Below, piece after piece: positions 32,802 to 44,212 of a DNA stretch of 64,000 bases (position 1 is the first letter of the stretch; each line of letters begins with the position of its first letter). A model generated the notes under the pieces. The model did no database searches, was not told where the DNA came from, and worked only from the letters and a program-made list of their open reading frames with translations. The stretch is from Sweltsa coloradensis (taxonomy: Eukaryota; Arthropoda; Insecta; Plecoptera; Chloroperlidae), in the NCBI GenBank assembly GCA_024449915.1, contig JAMZAV010001276.1:327093-391092 (forward strand). The letters are read 5' to 3'. Both the position numbers and the translations under genes were made by a program.

Positions 32802-33495
32802 TGACGGGCCGCGTGCATAAACCATCAGCTTACTGACAAAATGTCGTTCGAGCGGTCGCGGCAACAGCACCATCGACCGGTGAAGCTAGAAGCGACGCGT
32901 AGACAACTGCATGGTGATAAAGATTCGTACAGTGTGGCGCCGTCAATGATGATATTTTGATACTTTCACACATTGTGGTATATATCTTTAGGTGATTTCA
33001 CTGCCAGAATTCTGTGGTCGCTTAATGCACGCAGTGCAGGCGGTCGCCGACAGAATACGCGACGTGTCAGGTGGTAGTCACGTGACATAGAACTTACAAG
33101 ATGGCGGCCTTGGGGACCAATCAGATGGCTCGAATTCGGAAATTCGAATGTTCCGCCTACGGATCTGAATGCACGGCCTTCAATAAAGTGCATACACACC
33201 GCCATCTCTCGAGGTATTAGAGTCGATAAAGAAGTTTGGAAAAACTTCTTTATCGACTTTCTCGTCACGTGACTACCACCTGTCACGTCGCGATCCTGGC
33301 GGATTCTGTCTGAACTGCGTGCATTAAGCGACCACAAAAATAGCATTGCTGGATACGCAAGTGAAATCACCTAAAGATATATACCACCATGCTTTCACAT
33401 ACAGTTTAAGAAATGTGGTGGGCGCTGTACACGGGAAGGCATAAACCATCTAACTGCCATTAGCTGATTCATGCACGCGGCCCGTCTATTATAAT
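32802..33495. mobile_element. Palindromic (foldback/long-TIR) element
   Basis: Outer ends GACGGGCCGCGTGCATAAAC and its complement at 33465-33485. Inner arms ATATCTTTAGGTGATTTCAC (32984) and GTGAAATCACCTAAAGATAT (33361), GTCGCTTAATGCACGCAGT, and GGTGGTAGTCACGTGAC all have partners. The centre is a perfect hairpin TCGATAAAGAAGTTT/AAACTTCTTTATCGA at 33222-33257. No transposase. Confidence 0.75.
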
Positions 33496-34039
33496 CGTGT
33501 AACATATTTGTTAGCGGCATGGGAAGATGAAATAATTAAACAATTATTTGTAATTTTCTTACAGAACAAGATGTTCAACTTTATTTCCACTCAAATTATT
33601 TTTTCTAACCTAGCCTAAACTAGTAGTACATTTTTTTACTTACAATCACTAGGGCCTATACACATTACACAATAGATAACATACATAGCCTAACTAATAT
33701 TAAACTATTTTTCTAACATTACAACAAGCTGTTTTTAAACAACATCCAGTACATTGATGCAACTAAACTTACTGGCAAAATGAGGTAAAAAACTCAATCT
33801 CAAACATGTACATAATTCAAAGGCCTACATACTATTATTTGCATAATATTATTGCAAACTTGAGCAACAACTACATAATTAATTAATTGCTGAATTATAC
33901 TAGTACAAGGAACTCTAGGTCAACATAAAATCAAAACAAGGTCCACTAAATCTCCTAGAGGAATTTTGGCAAACCTCAAAGGGCGGTCGTTGTAACCAAT
34001 TACTTAACTGGAACAGTTATTAAACTTAATTTCAAACAA
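33496..34039. other. AT-rich sequence, no gene seen
   Basis: No exon, element end or RNA gene recognised. Confidence 0.3.
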
Positions 34040-35580
34040 ATATAGCTCGGGTGATTTTTTTTGTTTGTTTTTTGTCTGTTTGTTAACTCTCTACCAGGCA
34101 AACGGCATATCCGATCTTGATGAAAATTGGAGGGGACCTTCAAAATCTCTGAACTTAGAGGTGTATGTTTTTGGGTACAATCGAAGAAATATTTCTCATG
34201 AATATCGTACTTTAACGATTTTTTAAAATTTTTAGTGCGATATTTTTGTGATATTTGGGCCGAATCTGACCGAACGGCTGGGGCCACAACGTTCATATTT
34301 TACATGGACATTAAGGTTATGGTGATGTATTGCTTTTTGAAAGAAAAAGTTAGAAAAGTTAGCCAGAATCCATAGAATAAAGGTTTTAATATGAGTTTTT
34401 TTAGGTTTATAATAACAATAAACAAGTAACAATAGAAACTTGACAACAATCACCTACAATGCATTCAAAAAGCACTTGCAAAGGAAAAGTGGTCCTACGC
34501 AAACTAAAAACTTACAAAAAAGCTCATCCATCAACGCGGCGGGACTGAAGCATTTTCCTAGTAAGATAAAATATAATATTTATTACTGTATTGAATCATT
34601 GTTATTATCTATGCTTCAAATAATAATTTCTATTTGTCGGTGTTGGGTGGAGAAAGATTGATATGAGGCTAGGAGCCGATAGCTTACCTTGGAAGAGTTC
34701 GGCCGCTGTGTAGAGTTGAAGGTCCCATGGATATTCCATTAGTTAGATATTACCTAGTTATTTTTGTGTTACGTAGTTCGTTATATTTTTACAGGATTGG
34801 TAAGACTGGAGAGGCGGGAAGGGGGGAGGGGCGTGAAGTACGAGCTTGGAAGTCTGAAGAGAGTTTTGTTGACAAATTAACCTGTGTGGTGACTAAACCT
34901 AGAGTGTAGTGAGTTACAAGTTACAGCATTGTGAAGTGATTATGAACAGTGTGAATGTCGTGTGAGATTAGAAAATTATTCAGAAGTATTGTGTTGTGAC
35001 CTTGTGTGATATTAATGTGAAGCGCCTTCCTTAATTATAAACTAGGCCGCTTCGCGAACGCTTTTTTAAGTCGCTGTCATGTATGAGGTTTTTTGTAAGA
35101 TTTTAGTTTACGTGGGATCTATTTACTTTTGCAAGTGCTTTTTGAACGCATTGTAGGTGATTGTTGTCAAGTTTCTATTGTTACTTGTTAATAATTGACA
35201 TTAATTGTTATTATATACCTAAAAAAACTTACATTAAAACCTTTATTTTTATGGATTCTGTAACTTTTCAAACTTTTTCTTTCAAAAGGTATTACATCAC
35301 CATAACCTTAATGTCCATGTAAATGATGAACGTTGTAGCCCCACCCGTTTAGTCAAAATCGGCCCAAATGTCACAAAAATATCGCACTAAAAATATAAAA
35401 AAATCGTTAGTATGATATTCATGAGAAATATATATATATTATGATTGTGCCCAAAAACGTGGCACGACTAAGTTCAGAGATTACGAAGGTCCCCTCCAAT
35501 TTTCATCAGCCGTTTGCCCGGTAGAGAGCAAACGAACAGACAGAAAAAAAAAAAAAAACACCCGAGCTAAAATTTTTTGG
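34040..35580. mobile_element. Foldback element with ~510 bp inverted arms
   Basis: The left arm 34040-34560 and right arm 35042-35575 are inverted copies: AGCTCGGGTGATTTTTT / AACACCCGAGCT at the outside, TTGATGAAAATTGGAGGGGA near the ends, CCTACAATGCATTCAAAAAG inside. The ~480 bp loop has no recognisable gene. The arm block CAAAATCTCTGAACTTAGA is also the start of the unit in the tandem array at 6930-8265. The right flank TTTGCTCATCCAACAAG recurs there too. Confidence 0.75.
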
Positions 35581-35929
35581 GGGTCAGTGAAATTGAAGTC
35601 TTCGCTTTGCTCATCCAACAAGACTCTTGATTGTGTAGAGATTTAGTCCCTTACTATGCTATTGATTCCTACACATGATAAAGATATCTGTAGGCCTCTT
35701 TTTCAATAATAAAGCACTTTTTGTCTTTGTAGTGTAATCTATAATGACAAGATTTGTTTCACTTTCAACGACCGTACATTACCTCCGGCGAGCGAGTGGA
35801 GCCTTTAAGGGGAAAAATTAAAAAATTAAGGTTAAAGGGACGGAGAGTTAACTATAATAATGAAATAATAATGTACTGTAATAAACTTATTCTAATCTAA
35901 ATTGGTAAATTATTTAATTCCCAGCCATT
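35581..35929. other. Spacer, no gene seen
   Basis: Unique-looking sequence between the foldback element and a retroelement tail. Confidence 0.3.
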
Positions 35930-36005
35930 TATTTATTTAACGTCTATCCTACATCAAGACATTATTAGCTACACTAAAGTCTACAAAATAATAATAATAA
36001 TAATA
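35930..36005 (-). mobile_element. Retroelement 3' end fragment
   Basis: TTTATTTATTTAACGTCTATCC matches the tail at 24612-24650; followed by (AAT)n. Confidence 0.5.
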
Positions 36006-36179
36006 ATTAATGGTTATGTAGAAAGAATGCCAATCGGCTGGAGTGTAATACAACAAGCCAGTGTAATAATAATTAATTGTTAATTGTCATAGTATCTAGA
36101 TTTTGCAAAAAGCATTTATAGATGTACAGTTATGACAACACTTACGGAGTGTATAGGCCCGCCTATATGAACAAGGCAT

Positions 36180-36610
36180 AAATAAATTTTTGTATTTAGA
36201 GTCTATCCACTTAGTTATATAACTGATTTTCAGTGGGGGACAGTAAATCAAAGCGACTAAGCCTATCCTGTAGGCCCCGAGGCAATCGACGAGTGACCGA
36301 TAACCAACCAAAGATTGATATTATATTTTATTTTTAATAGGAATTATAGCATTCAGTGGTATGGACAGTGCGAACACTCGCGGATCAACGCCAGAATCAA
36401 CAAGGCCGATTCAGAACAACTTTGAATTTATTATGTGCTTCGTTGCTAGGACGGCTCCAAAGTCACCTGTTTACAAACTCCTAAGACACGAATTGATGGA
36501 CTTAAATCCAAATCAGAAGTTAAAAAACTTCTGACTTTGGCGGGAATCGAACCCTGGACCTTCTGCATGGGAAGCAGATACGCTAACAACAAGACCAACG
36601 AGCCACACAA
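36180..36610 (-). repeat. tRNA-derived SINE, family 1, full-length
   Basis: Best complete copy. The tail is at the left (AAATAAATTTTTGTATTTAG), then GATTTTCAGTGGGGGACAG, ATTCAGTGGTATGGACAGTG, CAACAAGGCCGATTCAG, GGACGGCTCCAAAGTCACC and the tRNA-like head at 36540-36605. On the minus strand the head has B-box GGTTCGATTCC. Length about 430 bp. Confidence 0.8.
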
Positions 36611-36931
36611 AGAATTTGAAAGTAAGTTAGTAAGTATTTGTAAGAATTTGTTACTTACAAAAATAGAATAATAAAGAGAGCTGGAATGCATTGGTAGTTG
36701 ATTAAGACTAGCCTTCATTTATCTATTACAATAGGGAACCTAAGTAGCGAGCGTGAGAGAAATTTGGGATCACACTTGATCACAAGGCATAGGAAAATAA
36801 CCCGTCTTCGAACTTTGTGCTACCGTATCTCCCGACTGAGACCAAAATAAGACATTTCAATAACAATCCGACGAGACACTTCATGTTTTCACTACACATA
36901 ACAGTACGTAGACACTTTTTTCAACAAGTAA
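36611..36931. other. Spacer, no gene seen
   Basis: No features recognised. A minus-strand frame at 36446-36718 runs out of the SINE and is not a gene. Confidence 0.3.
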
Positions 36932-37767
36932 CAGTAAATCTCTCTTATCCGAGTTGGATGAGACCGGGGAAACCTCGGATTTGCGAAAAACTCGGATGGC
37001 GGGGATCAATTTTTTTATTTGCTCTCGTAGCATAGCCTGATGTGTAAAATGATATATGACACATGTAATGGATAAGGAACATAAATACACACGATACACT
37101 TCATACAGGGTATACAAAATGATTTAATTACTTGTAATTCAAGCTCACGAAACACACGTACACAATTAGGCCTACATGTCGTAATAAAACGTATGTCTAG
37201 GCCTAGGCCTGGGGCCTAAAATCGACGCAGTAGGCCTAGGCCTACAATGCAAACATAGGCCTAGGCCCTAGGCCTAGCTCCCCTTTCCCTCATGTGGGAA
37301 AACCTCTCACTACTATGCCCGCCCCCTGAAGCTCACGACGAAAGATAAGTCGGGGAAAAGAAATAATATAAGCCCAGGAATAACGATTCAATCCCTCGTG
37401 ATTACGAATTTCGTGAATCGGTTGAAACATGATTGCATCTAGTTCCACAACGACCATCTTTGAACAGCTGGGGTGTGAGAGGGCCCTGGATCGAAATGCG
37501 CACGCGCAGGCGCGCGCGCACACTGACCTCTATATGCTCAGTGGTGGCACTGACGCTTACCGGCGATGCGCCCGACGAAACACTGACCACTGAACTCTAT
37601 ATGCTCAGTAAAAACTGATGCACACTGCTCGAAAGTCGAGATATATCGCCGATCTATCTTCTTTGCACTCACTCGTAAGGCATGCCTACAAATGTATGCG
37701 AGTACTTTAAAAAAGTCGGCGCGGCGTCTGTAATTATTTTTATGTTTTATTTACGTATTTAAAACTT

Positions 37768-37803
<36 letters not shown>

Positions 37804-37863
37804 GCGGCTTGGTTAACACGGAACATCGGATAAGGGGGAGATGGGTAAGAGAGTTTCTTACTG
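36932..37863. mobile_element. pogo/Tigger-like non-autonomous element
   Basis: The left end CAGTAAATCTCTCTTATCCG and right end CGGATAAGGGGGAG...CTTACTG carry the CAGTA...TTATCCGA pattern of pogo-type Tc1/mariner elements. TA follows the right end (37864-37865) and lies one base before the left end. GAAACCTCGGATTTGCG and CTCGGATGG are typical subterminal motifs. A long T-run (37770-37802) sits inside. No transposase. Confidence 0.65.
37770..37802. repeat. Poly(T) run, 33 bp
   Basis: Uninterrupted T homopolymer inside the pogo-like element; on the minus strand it would be a poly(A) tail. Confidence 0.95.
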
Positions 37864-37996
37864 TATGTGTAATTGCAAGTGTTGCCCTGTCTGCTGCGAA
37901 AAAATAGAAAGAGAACGCGTCACCACGCAGCAGAGAGAGATGAGAGTACTCGCGCCTGCGCACAAAGGTATAGGCGCTTTGGGTTGAAATGCCATG

Positions 37997-38496
37997 GTCT
38001 GCATTAGTGATGACATCGGGTAGTAAATATTGGAGCCCGACTCCGGACCCTTTGGGAACGGGTAGGAGTCGACTCCCCAGATCCGCAATAAAAGAAAAAA
38101 AAAAAATGGAATTTTTTTATGCAAAAGTTATTTTTAGCTCACTACTTTCGGAAAATAAACAATAAATAAATTGTATGAGTCTACCCACTCAGTTATATAA
38201 CTGATTTTCAGTGGGGTTGCACAACGCTGTCCGCCGCCATTCCCCCCCCCCCCCTCCACCCGCTACGTATCACTAGCTTGCTTGTCTCTTGGCCCGGCCA
38301 AGACTCTTGCTGATTTGTTATGTTTAGGTTTTGAGATAAGATAACGACTAACGAGACAACAAGTGCAATTTCATTCAAAATTTATCAAAAAAAAATTTTT
38401 TTTTTTTTACTTGACTCCTTGAAAATGGAGTTGACTCCAACAGGAGTCGGGTAGGAGTCGGGTACCCGAGTACCCGATGTCATCCCTAGTCTGCAT
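37997..38496. mobile_element. Non-autonomous hAT element with perfect TSD
   Basis: The element spans 38005-38488. Left end TAGTGATGACATCGGGTA, right end TACCCGATGTCATCCCTA, duplication GTCTGCAT (37997-38004 and 38489-38496). GGAGTCGACTCC/GGAGTCGGGTA motifs are on both sides. A SINE family 1 fragment (ACTGATTTTCAGTGGGG at about 38197) is nested inside. Confidence 0.9.
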
Positions 38497-39371
38497 ACTA
38501 GTCTAGGGGGGTGAGGGGGGTATGTGTGAGGCAGGCAACATCGAGTTTTGATGACAAGGCCGCGATTGCCACATTCATGCGATCAGCACACTTCCTCCCT
38601 TCCCAAATTTACTGCACTTGGCTGTTAATTAATACATAATTAAAATCATCACAAAAACACTTGGAAATTAGTAGAGTTCACACGTTTGTAAAACTTTTCT
38701 CCAATCAAATATATAGGCTACTTTTGAAAGCCGTAGATTTCTTGCTAAAATTAAGGTTTGTCTCATGCTAATTTAATATTGTTTCAATGCCTTTAACACA
38801 ACGTTTAAGCATGTACGCAAATTTAATCCGAGTGTTGGCCATAAAATATTGTAGGCCTAATTAATTTATGTTTTAGTTAGGGCTGGGCAAAAAATCAATA
38901 TTTCGATATAATATCGATAAGTGGGTACTAAAGGTAAAGGCATCATTTTATCATAAAATCAGCACTGCAATCACTACCCTTCAGCAAAATGAACGTGTAT
39001 TACACATAAACAAATATTTAGGTCATATAAAGTTAACTTACTTGGAATTAGCTAGGCATGTTCGATAATAATATTTTCAACTATCATAGCCAACTCATAT
39101 GTACGTTAAAACAGAAATGTTAATTTCAATGCCCAATTAATTATTGTCAAATTATTTGCATATTTTGGGGTTAAAACTTACATAATAAATTGAGAAAAGT
39201 TCCCAATTTTGCTCTATAATTTAGCAGAAAAATGTGATTTTTGCCTTATTTTGCAACTTAATAATAAAACAGTCATATATAGCATAATTTAGTGAAAAAA
39301 GACATTCAGGAAATTTCAGGTTCCCTAGCTATAGGTACTGTATTACTGGCAGCCCTAGGTCGAACTCGTAC
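38497..39371. other. SHQ1 3' region: AT-rich, no further exon recognised
   Basis: TAGGGCTGGGCAAAAAATC followed by ATATCGAT motifs at 38879-38925 is a hAT-type left end without a matching right end. If SHQ1 has exons beyond 39372 on the minus strand, they are not recognisable, as expected for the variable C-terminal tail. Confidence 0.4.
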
Positions 39372-39517
39372 CTGGCCTGGGCTCCTGCAGGTTCGTCGAG
39401 GGCCAGACCTTGAAGTTGACCTTCGAGCGCAATCGCCTGATCCTCCTGCTTAACCAAGATGGCCGCCTCCTCCAGCTCCGTCAGGTCGAGTCCCAGGTCG
39501 TCCTTGTTGAGGGTGGA
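39372..39517 (-). CDS. SHQ1: SHQ1 exon, end of the Shq1 domain
   Basis: SHQ1 is a chaperone that holds dyskerin before H/ACA snoRNP assembly. This minus-strand exon has acceptor CCCGTGCTTTCAG. It encodes STLNKDDLGLDLTELEEAAI, then LVKQEDQAIALEGQLQGLAL and DEPAGAQA. The K-x-x-LGL-x-L-x-ELE-x-AA-x-LV-x-E-E pattern matches the end of the animal SHQ1 domain. It joins in phase 0 to 42554-42714. The right border may be the donor CCAG|GTACGA, or the frame may read through to a stop at 39329, which would end the protein there. Both are possible because the SHQ1 tail is variable in animals. Confidence 0.8.
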
Positions 39518-39638
39518 CTGAAAGCACGGGCGGGGTGAGAGTGGGAGTGAGACGCGTCTTAGAAAACCATCAATTATTATAAGTAAATAGTAAGGGTAAT
39601 CTTTTACCGACACTCACTTGGCAAATCTCTGATTAGGC
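39518..39638. other. SHQ1 intron
   Basis: Intron start on the minus strand; includes the pyrimidine tract before the exon at 39372. Confidence 0.5.
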
Positions 39639-40156
39639 ACCTTTAACAGAGTGTCTACAAATTTTCCATTACAAAATCCCCTGACTTTTCCATGTTTTCC
39701 AGATGGAAGATTATATTTTTCCAGGCTGCAACTTTGGTTTTCCCGCACATTTTAATGGGGGAAAAATTGTTTAGCCTATACGGTTGTTTTTGTTGGCGCC
39801 ATAAAGGTGCTGTGCTAACATGTTGCTGCATGGTGGAAACGAGTTTTCTAGCAGCACTTCCGTGACGTCACAGCCAAGATGGCAGCGCCCACAAATCTCT
39901 ACAAAAAACTACCGTATATATTCAATGTCGATTTTGTCAGGAATTTTAAACACCACACAAGGCAAAATAATATAAGAATTGATTTTTTAAAGTGAGAATT
40001 TCTATTTTCAGAAACCAAAAAGGGTTTGAAATTACTAAAATATTATTTTTTAACATTTCTAGTAAAATTACAGAAAAAAACCTTTCTTTTCCCGATTTAA
40101 TTAAATTCCCTGACTTTTCCAGGTTTTACAGTCTTGTAGACACCCTGGTTAAAGGT
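39639..40156. mobile_element. TIR element in SHQ1 intron
   Basis: Inverted ends ACCTTTAACAGAGTGTCTAC and GTAGACACCCTGGTTAAAGG. Subterminal TCCCCTGACTTTTCCATG and TTCCCTGACTTTTCCAGG mirror each other. The same CAGGGTGTCTAC terminus occurs at 1569 and 8582. A hAT relationship is likely. Confidence 0.65.
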
Positions 40157-41010
40157 CACACTAGGCCTTGCACTAAAAAACACAAAGCTAGCCCAAGTAA
40201 ATTTTGTCCAAGTGTGGACGTTCTTGTCCTATTTATGTCACTAGAAAAAACTGTCCTACTTAATTTCTATGCCAGAAATAAGCCTGCGATAATTTTTATG
40301 CAGTGAGACTACTGTAGTGCGCCACTGGCCTGAGTGGCCGTGAAGGCCACCCCCCCCCTTCCATGGTGTTACAGGGGGGGGGAAAGTGGGTAAGGAGGGC
40401 TGGTGTCGGGGGCGTAGTGGAAGACGGGGCAGTCAAGACCAGCCATTAGGCATTGACGGACAAGTGAGTTGTGCCTTAGTAAGGGATCGAGTGCCAGTAG
40501 GCCTCTTTCCAAAGTTGTGTTTGTCTGTTCAAACCCACGGTAGTGGCAAACCTGTGTTCTCGTTTCTTAAGTGTTGTATTATATTTTGTTGTGTTCGTAT
40601 GTGTTTCTTTCAAATAAATTAGAGTCGTACATTGGATAATATTAATTTAGTGTTTTAATTCCGACTGTGTCCTAGCGTCTTTCCCGTCCCTGTGCGGTGT
40701 TTGACACTTCACACTTTTCACTTTATGTCACTTTATGGTGCACTTCTTATCGCATTCCTATAAGGACTACATTCTTATACCTACAGCGCACACAAAACAC
40801 AAAAATATAATCTTTGTGCAAACAGCTTATTTTTTTCTTATAAGCTAGAAAGGGGAAAACCAAAACTAAAAGATGAGTAGGCCTAGACCAAGGTGAATTC
40901 TTTTAGTGTGTGTCTTAAAGTCAAAACTTTAAAGAAGGCCTACATTAAATTGAGTTTTCACCAATGTAAATTGTATTATTGCTGTGAGTCCCACTGTTGA
41001 AAATTTGTCA
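40157..41010. other. SHQ1 intron, no gene
   Basis: 40315-40380 is a short inverted G/C-run stretch. 40386-40622 has an unsupported open frame. No exon recognised. Confidence 0.35.
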
Positions 41011-41342
41011 ATACATAGTACTAGTAGGGTTGGGACATGACATCGATTATTCAATTCGACATCGATGTCGAAGCAAAATTGACTTTTATTCAACCTCGAT
41101 TTGCCATCAAATTTTTTTTTAAGAAATTAAATTTTAAACCATGTAAAATCCCATATATTTTACTTTTGCCATCATTACATTACGTACCTATTTTTTAAAT
41201 TAAAAAAAGGGGTATTTTTTATCTATTTTTTTTCCCATTAAAAAAAAATGGTTTTTGAAAGAATTTTGATGAATTTTTTTCATGTGACTAGTTTGACATT
41301 GATTATAAATTTTAAAAATCAAATCCCAACTCTAATACATAG
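41011..41342. mobile_element. Short hAT-like element
   Basis: Left end TAGGGTTGGGACATGA (41025), right end AAATCCCAACTCTA (to 41334). ATACATAG occurs at 41011-41018 and 41335-41342; six extra bases (TACTAG) separate the left repeat from the terminus. ATCGAT-rich interior like the element at 45342. Confidence 0.6.
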
Positions 41343-41473
41343 TGTGTTTAACATACTTACCTACTTATTAAACTATTAATGCCTTCTGGTCAAAAATGGG
41401 TGTGGCCATTACTCTAGGGCAGCCTACAATCTAGTTGATAAAGTGCTCAACCAACTAAACTATTCACACGAAG

Positions 41474-42103
41474 TTAAGGCTATTCCACCGCGTTTTTCTA
41501 TTTTCCAAAATATGCTACTAAGTCAAAATATAGAGAATGGCTTTGAAACATGGCTATTTTAGAAAATCAAAAATTTTTTTTTCCAAATTTTCTGATCCGG
41601 TAAAACGGCCAATATAGCCACCTCAAAATAATTTCAAATTTCAATTCGCCAGGGCACCATTCAACGTAGGGTGTTGTGCTTTGTGACATTAATTTTAAAA
41701 CTGTTTTTCTTTTGGACTGACTGAGAGAAAACAGATTTATTTTAACAATTGTCTTCCTGCAAATTTTTTCGTTTGGCAGTACAAATCGGTAAAAAATACC
41801 GCCAAACGAAAAAATTCGCTGGAAAGACAATTGTTAAATAAATCTGTTTTCTCTCAGTAAAGTCCATAGAAAAACAGTTAAAAATTAATGTCACAAAACA
41901 CAACACCGTACGTTGAAGGGTGTGCCCTGCGAATTGAAGTTTGAAATTATTTTGAGGTGGCTATATTGGCCGTGAAACCGGATCAGAAAAATTTGGAAAA
42001 AATATTTTGTTTTTCTAAAATACCCATGTTTCAAAGCCATTCACTATATTTCAACTTAGTAGCATATTTTGGAAAATAGAAAAACGCGGTGGAATAGCCT
42101 TAA
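41474..42103. mobile_element. Near-perfect palindromic element with TTAA duplication
   Basis: Arms of about 300 bp: GGCTATTCCACCGCGTTTTT at 41478 and AAAAACGCGGTGGAATAGCC ending at 42099, centred near 41785 (TTTTTTCGTTTGGC...GCCAAACGAAAAAA). The tetramer TTAA flanks both sides (41474-41477, 42100-42103), as in Kolobok or piggyBac-type insertions. No transposase, so non-autonomous. Confidence 0.85.
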
Positions 42104-42162
42104 ATTGTAAAATGTCGTGCTACTTAGCCTATTCAAACTGTGGTTCAAGGTTTCCTAGTAAT

Positions 42163-42525
42163 TTAAGAGGATGGGATAGTCGCGAAATTAAAACCACGCA
42201 AAATTACAGTTTTTTCGTGATATCTCGAGAACGATGCAACATATCTAAAAACTGATTCTAGACCGCTATGTGGTTTTGTTAGAACTATAGCCTGTACGAA
42301 AAAATATTGTATTGTGATGGTAATTTTGAATTAATTAAATGCATCTTAAATACAAACCGTACCGATTATTATATTTGAAATTTTTTTCTTGCATCATATT
42401 GTTCTAACAAAATCACATAGCGGTCTAGAATCAGTTTTTAGATATTTTGCATCGTTCTCGACATATATCACGAAAGAACTGTAATTTTGGGTGGTTTTAA
42501 TTTCGCGACTATCCCACCCTCTTAA
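42163..42525. mobile_element. Second palindromic element with TTAA duplication
   Basis: Ends GAGGATGGGATAGTCGCGAA and TTCGCGACTATCCCACCCTC flanked by TTAA (42163-42166 and 42522-42525). Arms include CTGATTCTAGACCGCTATGT paired at 42256/42415. It lies 28 bp from the SHQ1 exon and 60 bp from the previous palindrome. Confidence 0.85.
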
Positions 42526-42553
42526 AACAAACTAAATCTCGTCCCGACTCTAC

Positions 42554-42714
42554 CTTGGAGATGGCCGACGCCATGGACGATAGCTTGGACGCCGAACACT
42601 GTTGCACCCAGATGCAGTAGTCGTCGATGTAGATGCGGTTGAGAAGATATCGGAAATCCCCCGTGTTGAAAAGCTTGTTGACTTCCAGCAAGCAGCGCAG
42701 CGCTTCTTTCTTAC
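42554..42714 (-). CDS. SHQ1: SHQ1 exon, core of Shq1 domain
   Basis: 161 bp with donor ATCTCCAAG|GTAGAG and acceptor CACACTGTCCAG. It encodes KKEALRCLLEVNKLFNTGDF, then RYLLNRIYIDDYCIWVQ and ASKLSSMASAISK. The L-x-CLL-x-x-x-K-x-F followed by YLLN-x-x-YI-x-DYC-x-W-x-Q is diagnostic of the SHQ1 C-terminal domain that contacts the dyskerin PUA region. It begins with two bases that complete a codon from an upstream exon and ends in phase 0 into 39372-39517. The preceding visible exon (46903-47111) ends in phase 0, so an exon is missing between them. An identical exon is at 60264-60424. Confidence 0.93.
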
Positions 42715-44212
42715 CTGGACAGTGTGAACATAATATTATAGTCAATGATATTAACATCTATAGTAGGCTAGATCCTCAGCCCTTGGTCCACTTCCGTGAC
42801 AGTATGAAGCCAGCTTGAAAAGATCAGTTGCATGTTTAAGTAGATGGGAACAATTTGTAGCCTAAATATTTTTCAAGATGGCTGTCAGGTGACAAGTGAG
42901 CATATTAGCCATTAACACCAAATGATTACTAAATTCCCTTATGCAATAACTTCTTATTTTTTGGGGTTTTGTGCATTCCCATGCTGCACAAGCTAACCAT
43001 ATACTAATATAATCCAGAAATATACTTAATTCCTTTAATCGCATCTAAAACTAATGTAAAAGCAGGGCTGCCACTGACATTTAAAAAAAATCCTGTTGGA
43101 GGACGTTAAAAATCCACAAAATCCGTGAAAAGTCTAAAAACGTTAATTTTCATTGATCAAACTATGAAAATGGCCAAAATGTTATGTTTATATTTGTTAC
43201 CATCAAAACCCTAAAAGTTCCCAAAGGGGCCTAGGCCTTTTGCACAGACGAGAATAATGAGCCAGAAACGCCCGTGGTTGCTTTAATTAAGATTGCAAAA
43301 GATGTTAAATGTTACTTATTTACAGAAAATCTATTTTAAATCTGACCGGGTTAAAAAATTCTTAGACCTAGGCCTAGCCGCCTAGGCCCTAGGAATTTTG
43401 CATCAAATTTTGACCTAGGCCCATGTGTTGTGTTTTATTAATAACATTGCAGTCTTGCAGAACTTGTTAGTAACATTTTAATCATATACTAATTCTATTT
43501 TTCACTTTTATGATCACATAATCCAAACTTTATAAACAAAAACAAAAGAAAACAATTTTGTAGGCTCCAATCTCCATTGTTTGTTCTTGGCTCCGCCCCA
43601 AAGCAACTGTTCTGGCAAAAACAGTTCCTACAATGTCTATTGGAATGGAGCCTGTAAGAGTGTAGGGCCTATTTATGCAGAAATATGCTTGGGGTGTAGG
43701 CTATTGGTAGGTTTTTTAAATTTAAAAAAGTAGGGTGCAACCATTAATTTTGCCAGGGATTTACAACATAGGTAAAGCCTAGGCCTACTGTTTAAAATTT
43801 TAGTGGTCAAAATAGGGATGCGGCCGTACCCAATGGCGGCCTATAATCAAGTAAGTATGGTATTTTATTCTTGTGATATTTGAGGTGAAAATAGACGGGT
43901 CTTTTTTTGAAAAAAACTTGTTTTAGTATAATTTTTGTACAAAAGCTACAATAAACAGGAAAGGTACACTATAAGTACAGGACGTACTAAACTCTCTAGC
44001 CGAGTGCTGGCATAGAGGTTTGCCGAAGAGAATGTATGAAAGGATTAAAGAAGGAAGAAAAATTATATTGTAATACTACTAGTCTAACACCCATTTTTGC
44101 TAATACTTTCATAAATATCAAGCTACAACTACTTATAGTAGTTTCCCTTAGCTACTTGTTAAGCGACTTTCATTATGTTTTTTGTAGCTCACTCCTTGTA
44201 CACTGTAGCGCT
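42715..44212. other. SHQ1 intron, no exon found
   Basis: Searched for the missing SHQ1 exon (a W..V....RR..YPLYR segment on the minus strand) and did not find it. AT-rich with TAGGCCTA motifs. Confidence 0.5.

Noticed and set aside
39344..39357. GGCAGCCCTA as right end of the hAT-like element starting at 38879
   Set aside because: No matching 8 bp duplication and poor terminal pairing; it lies at the SHQ1 exon border and is probably chance.
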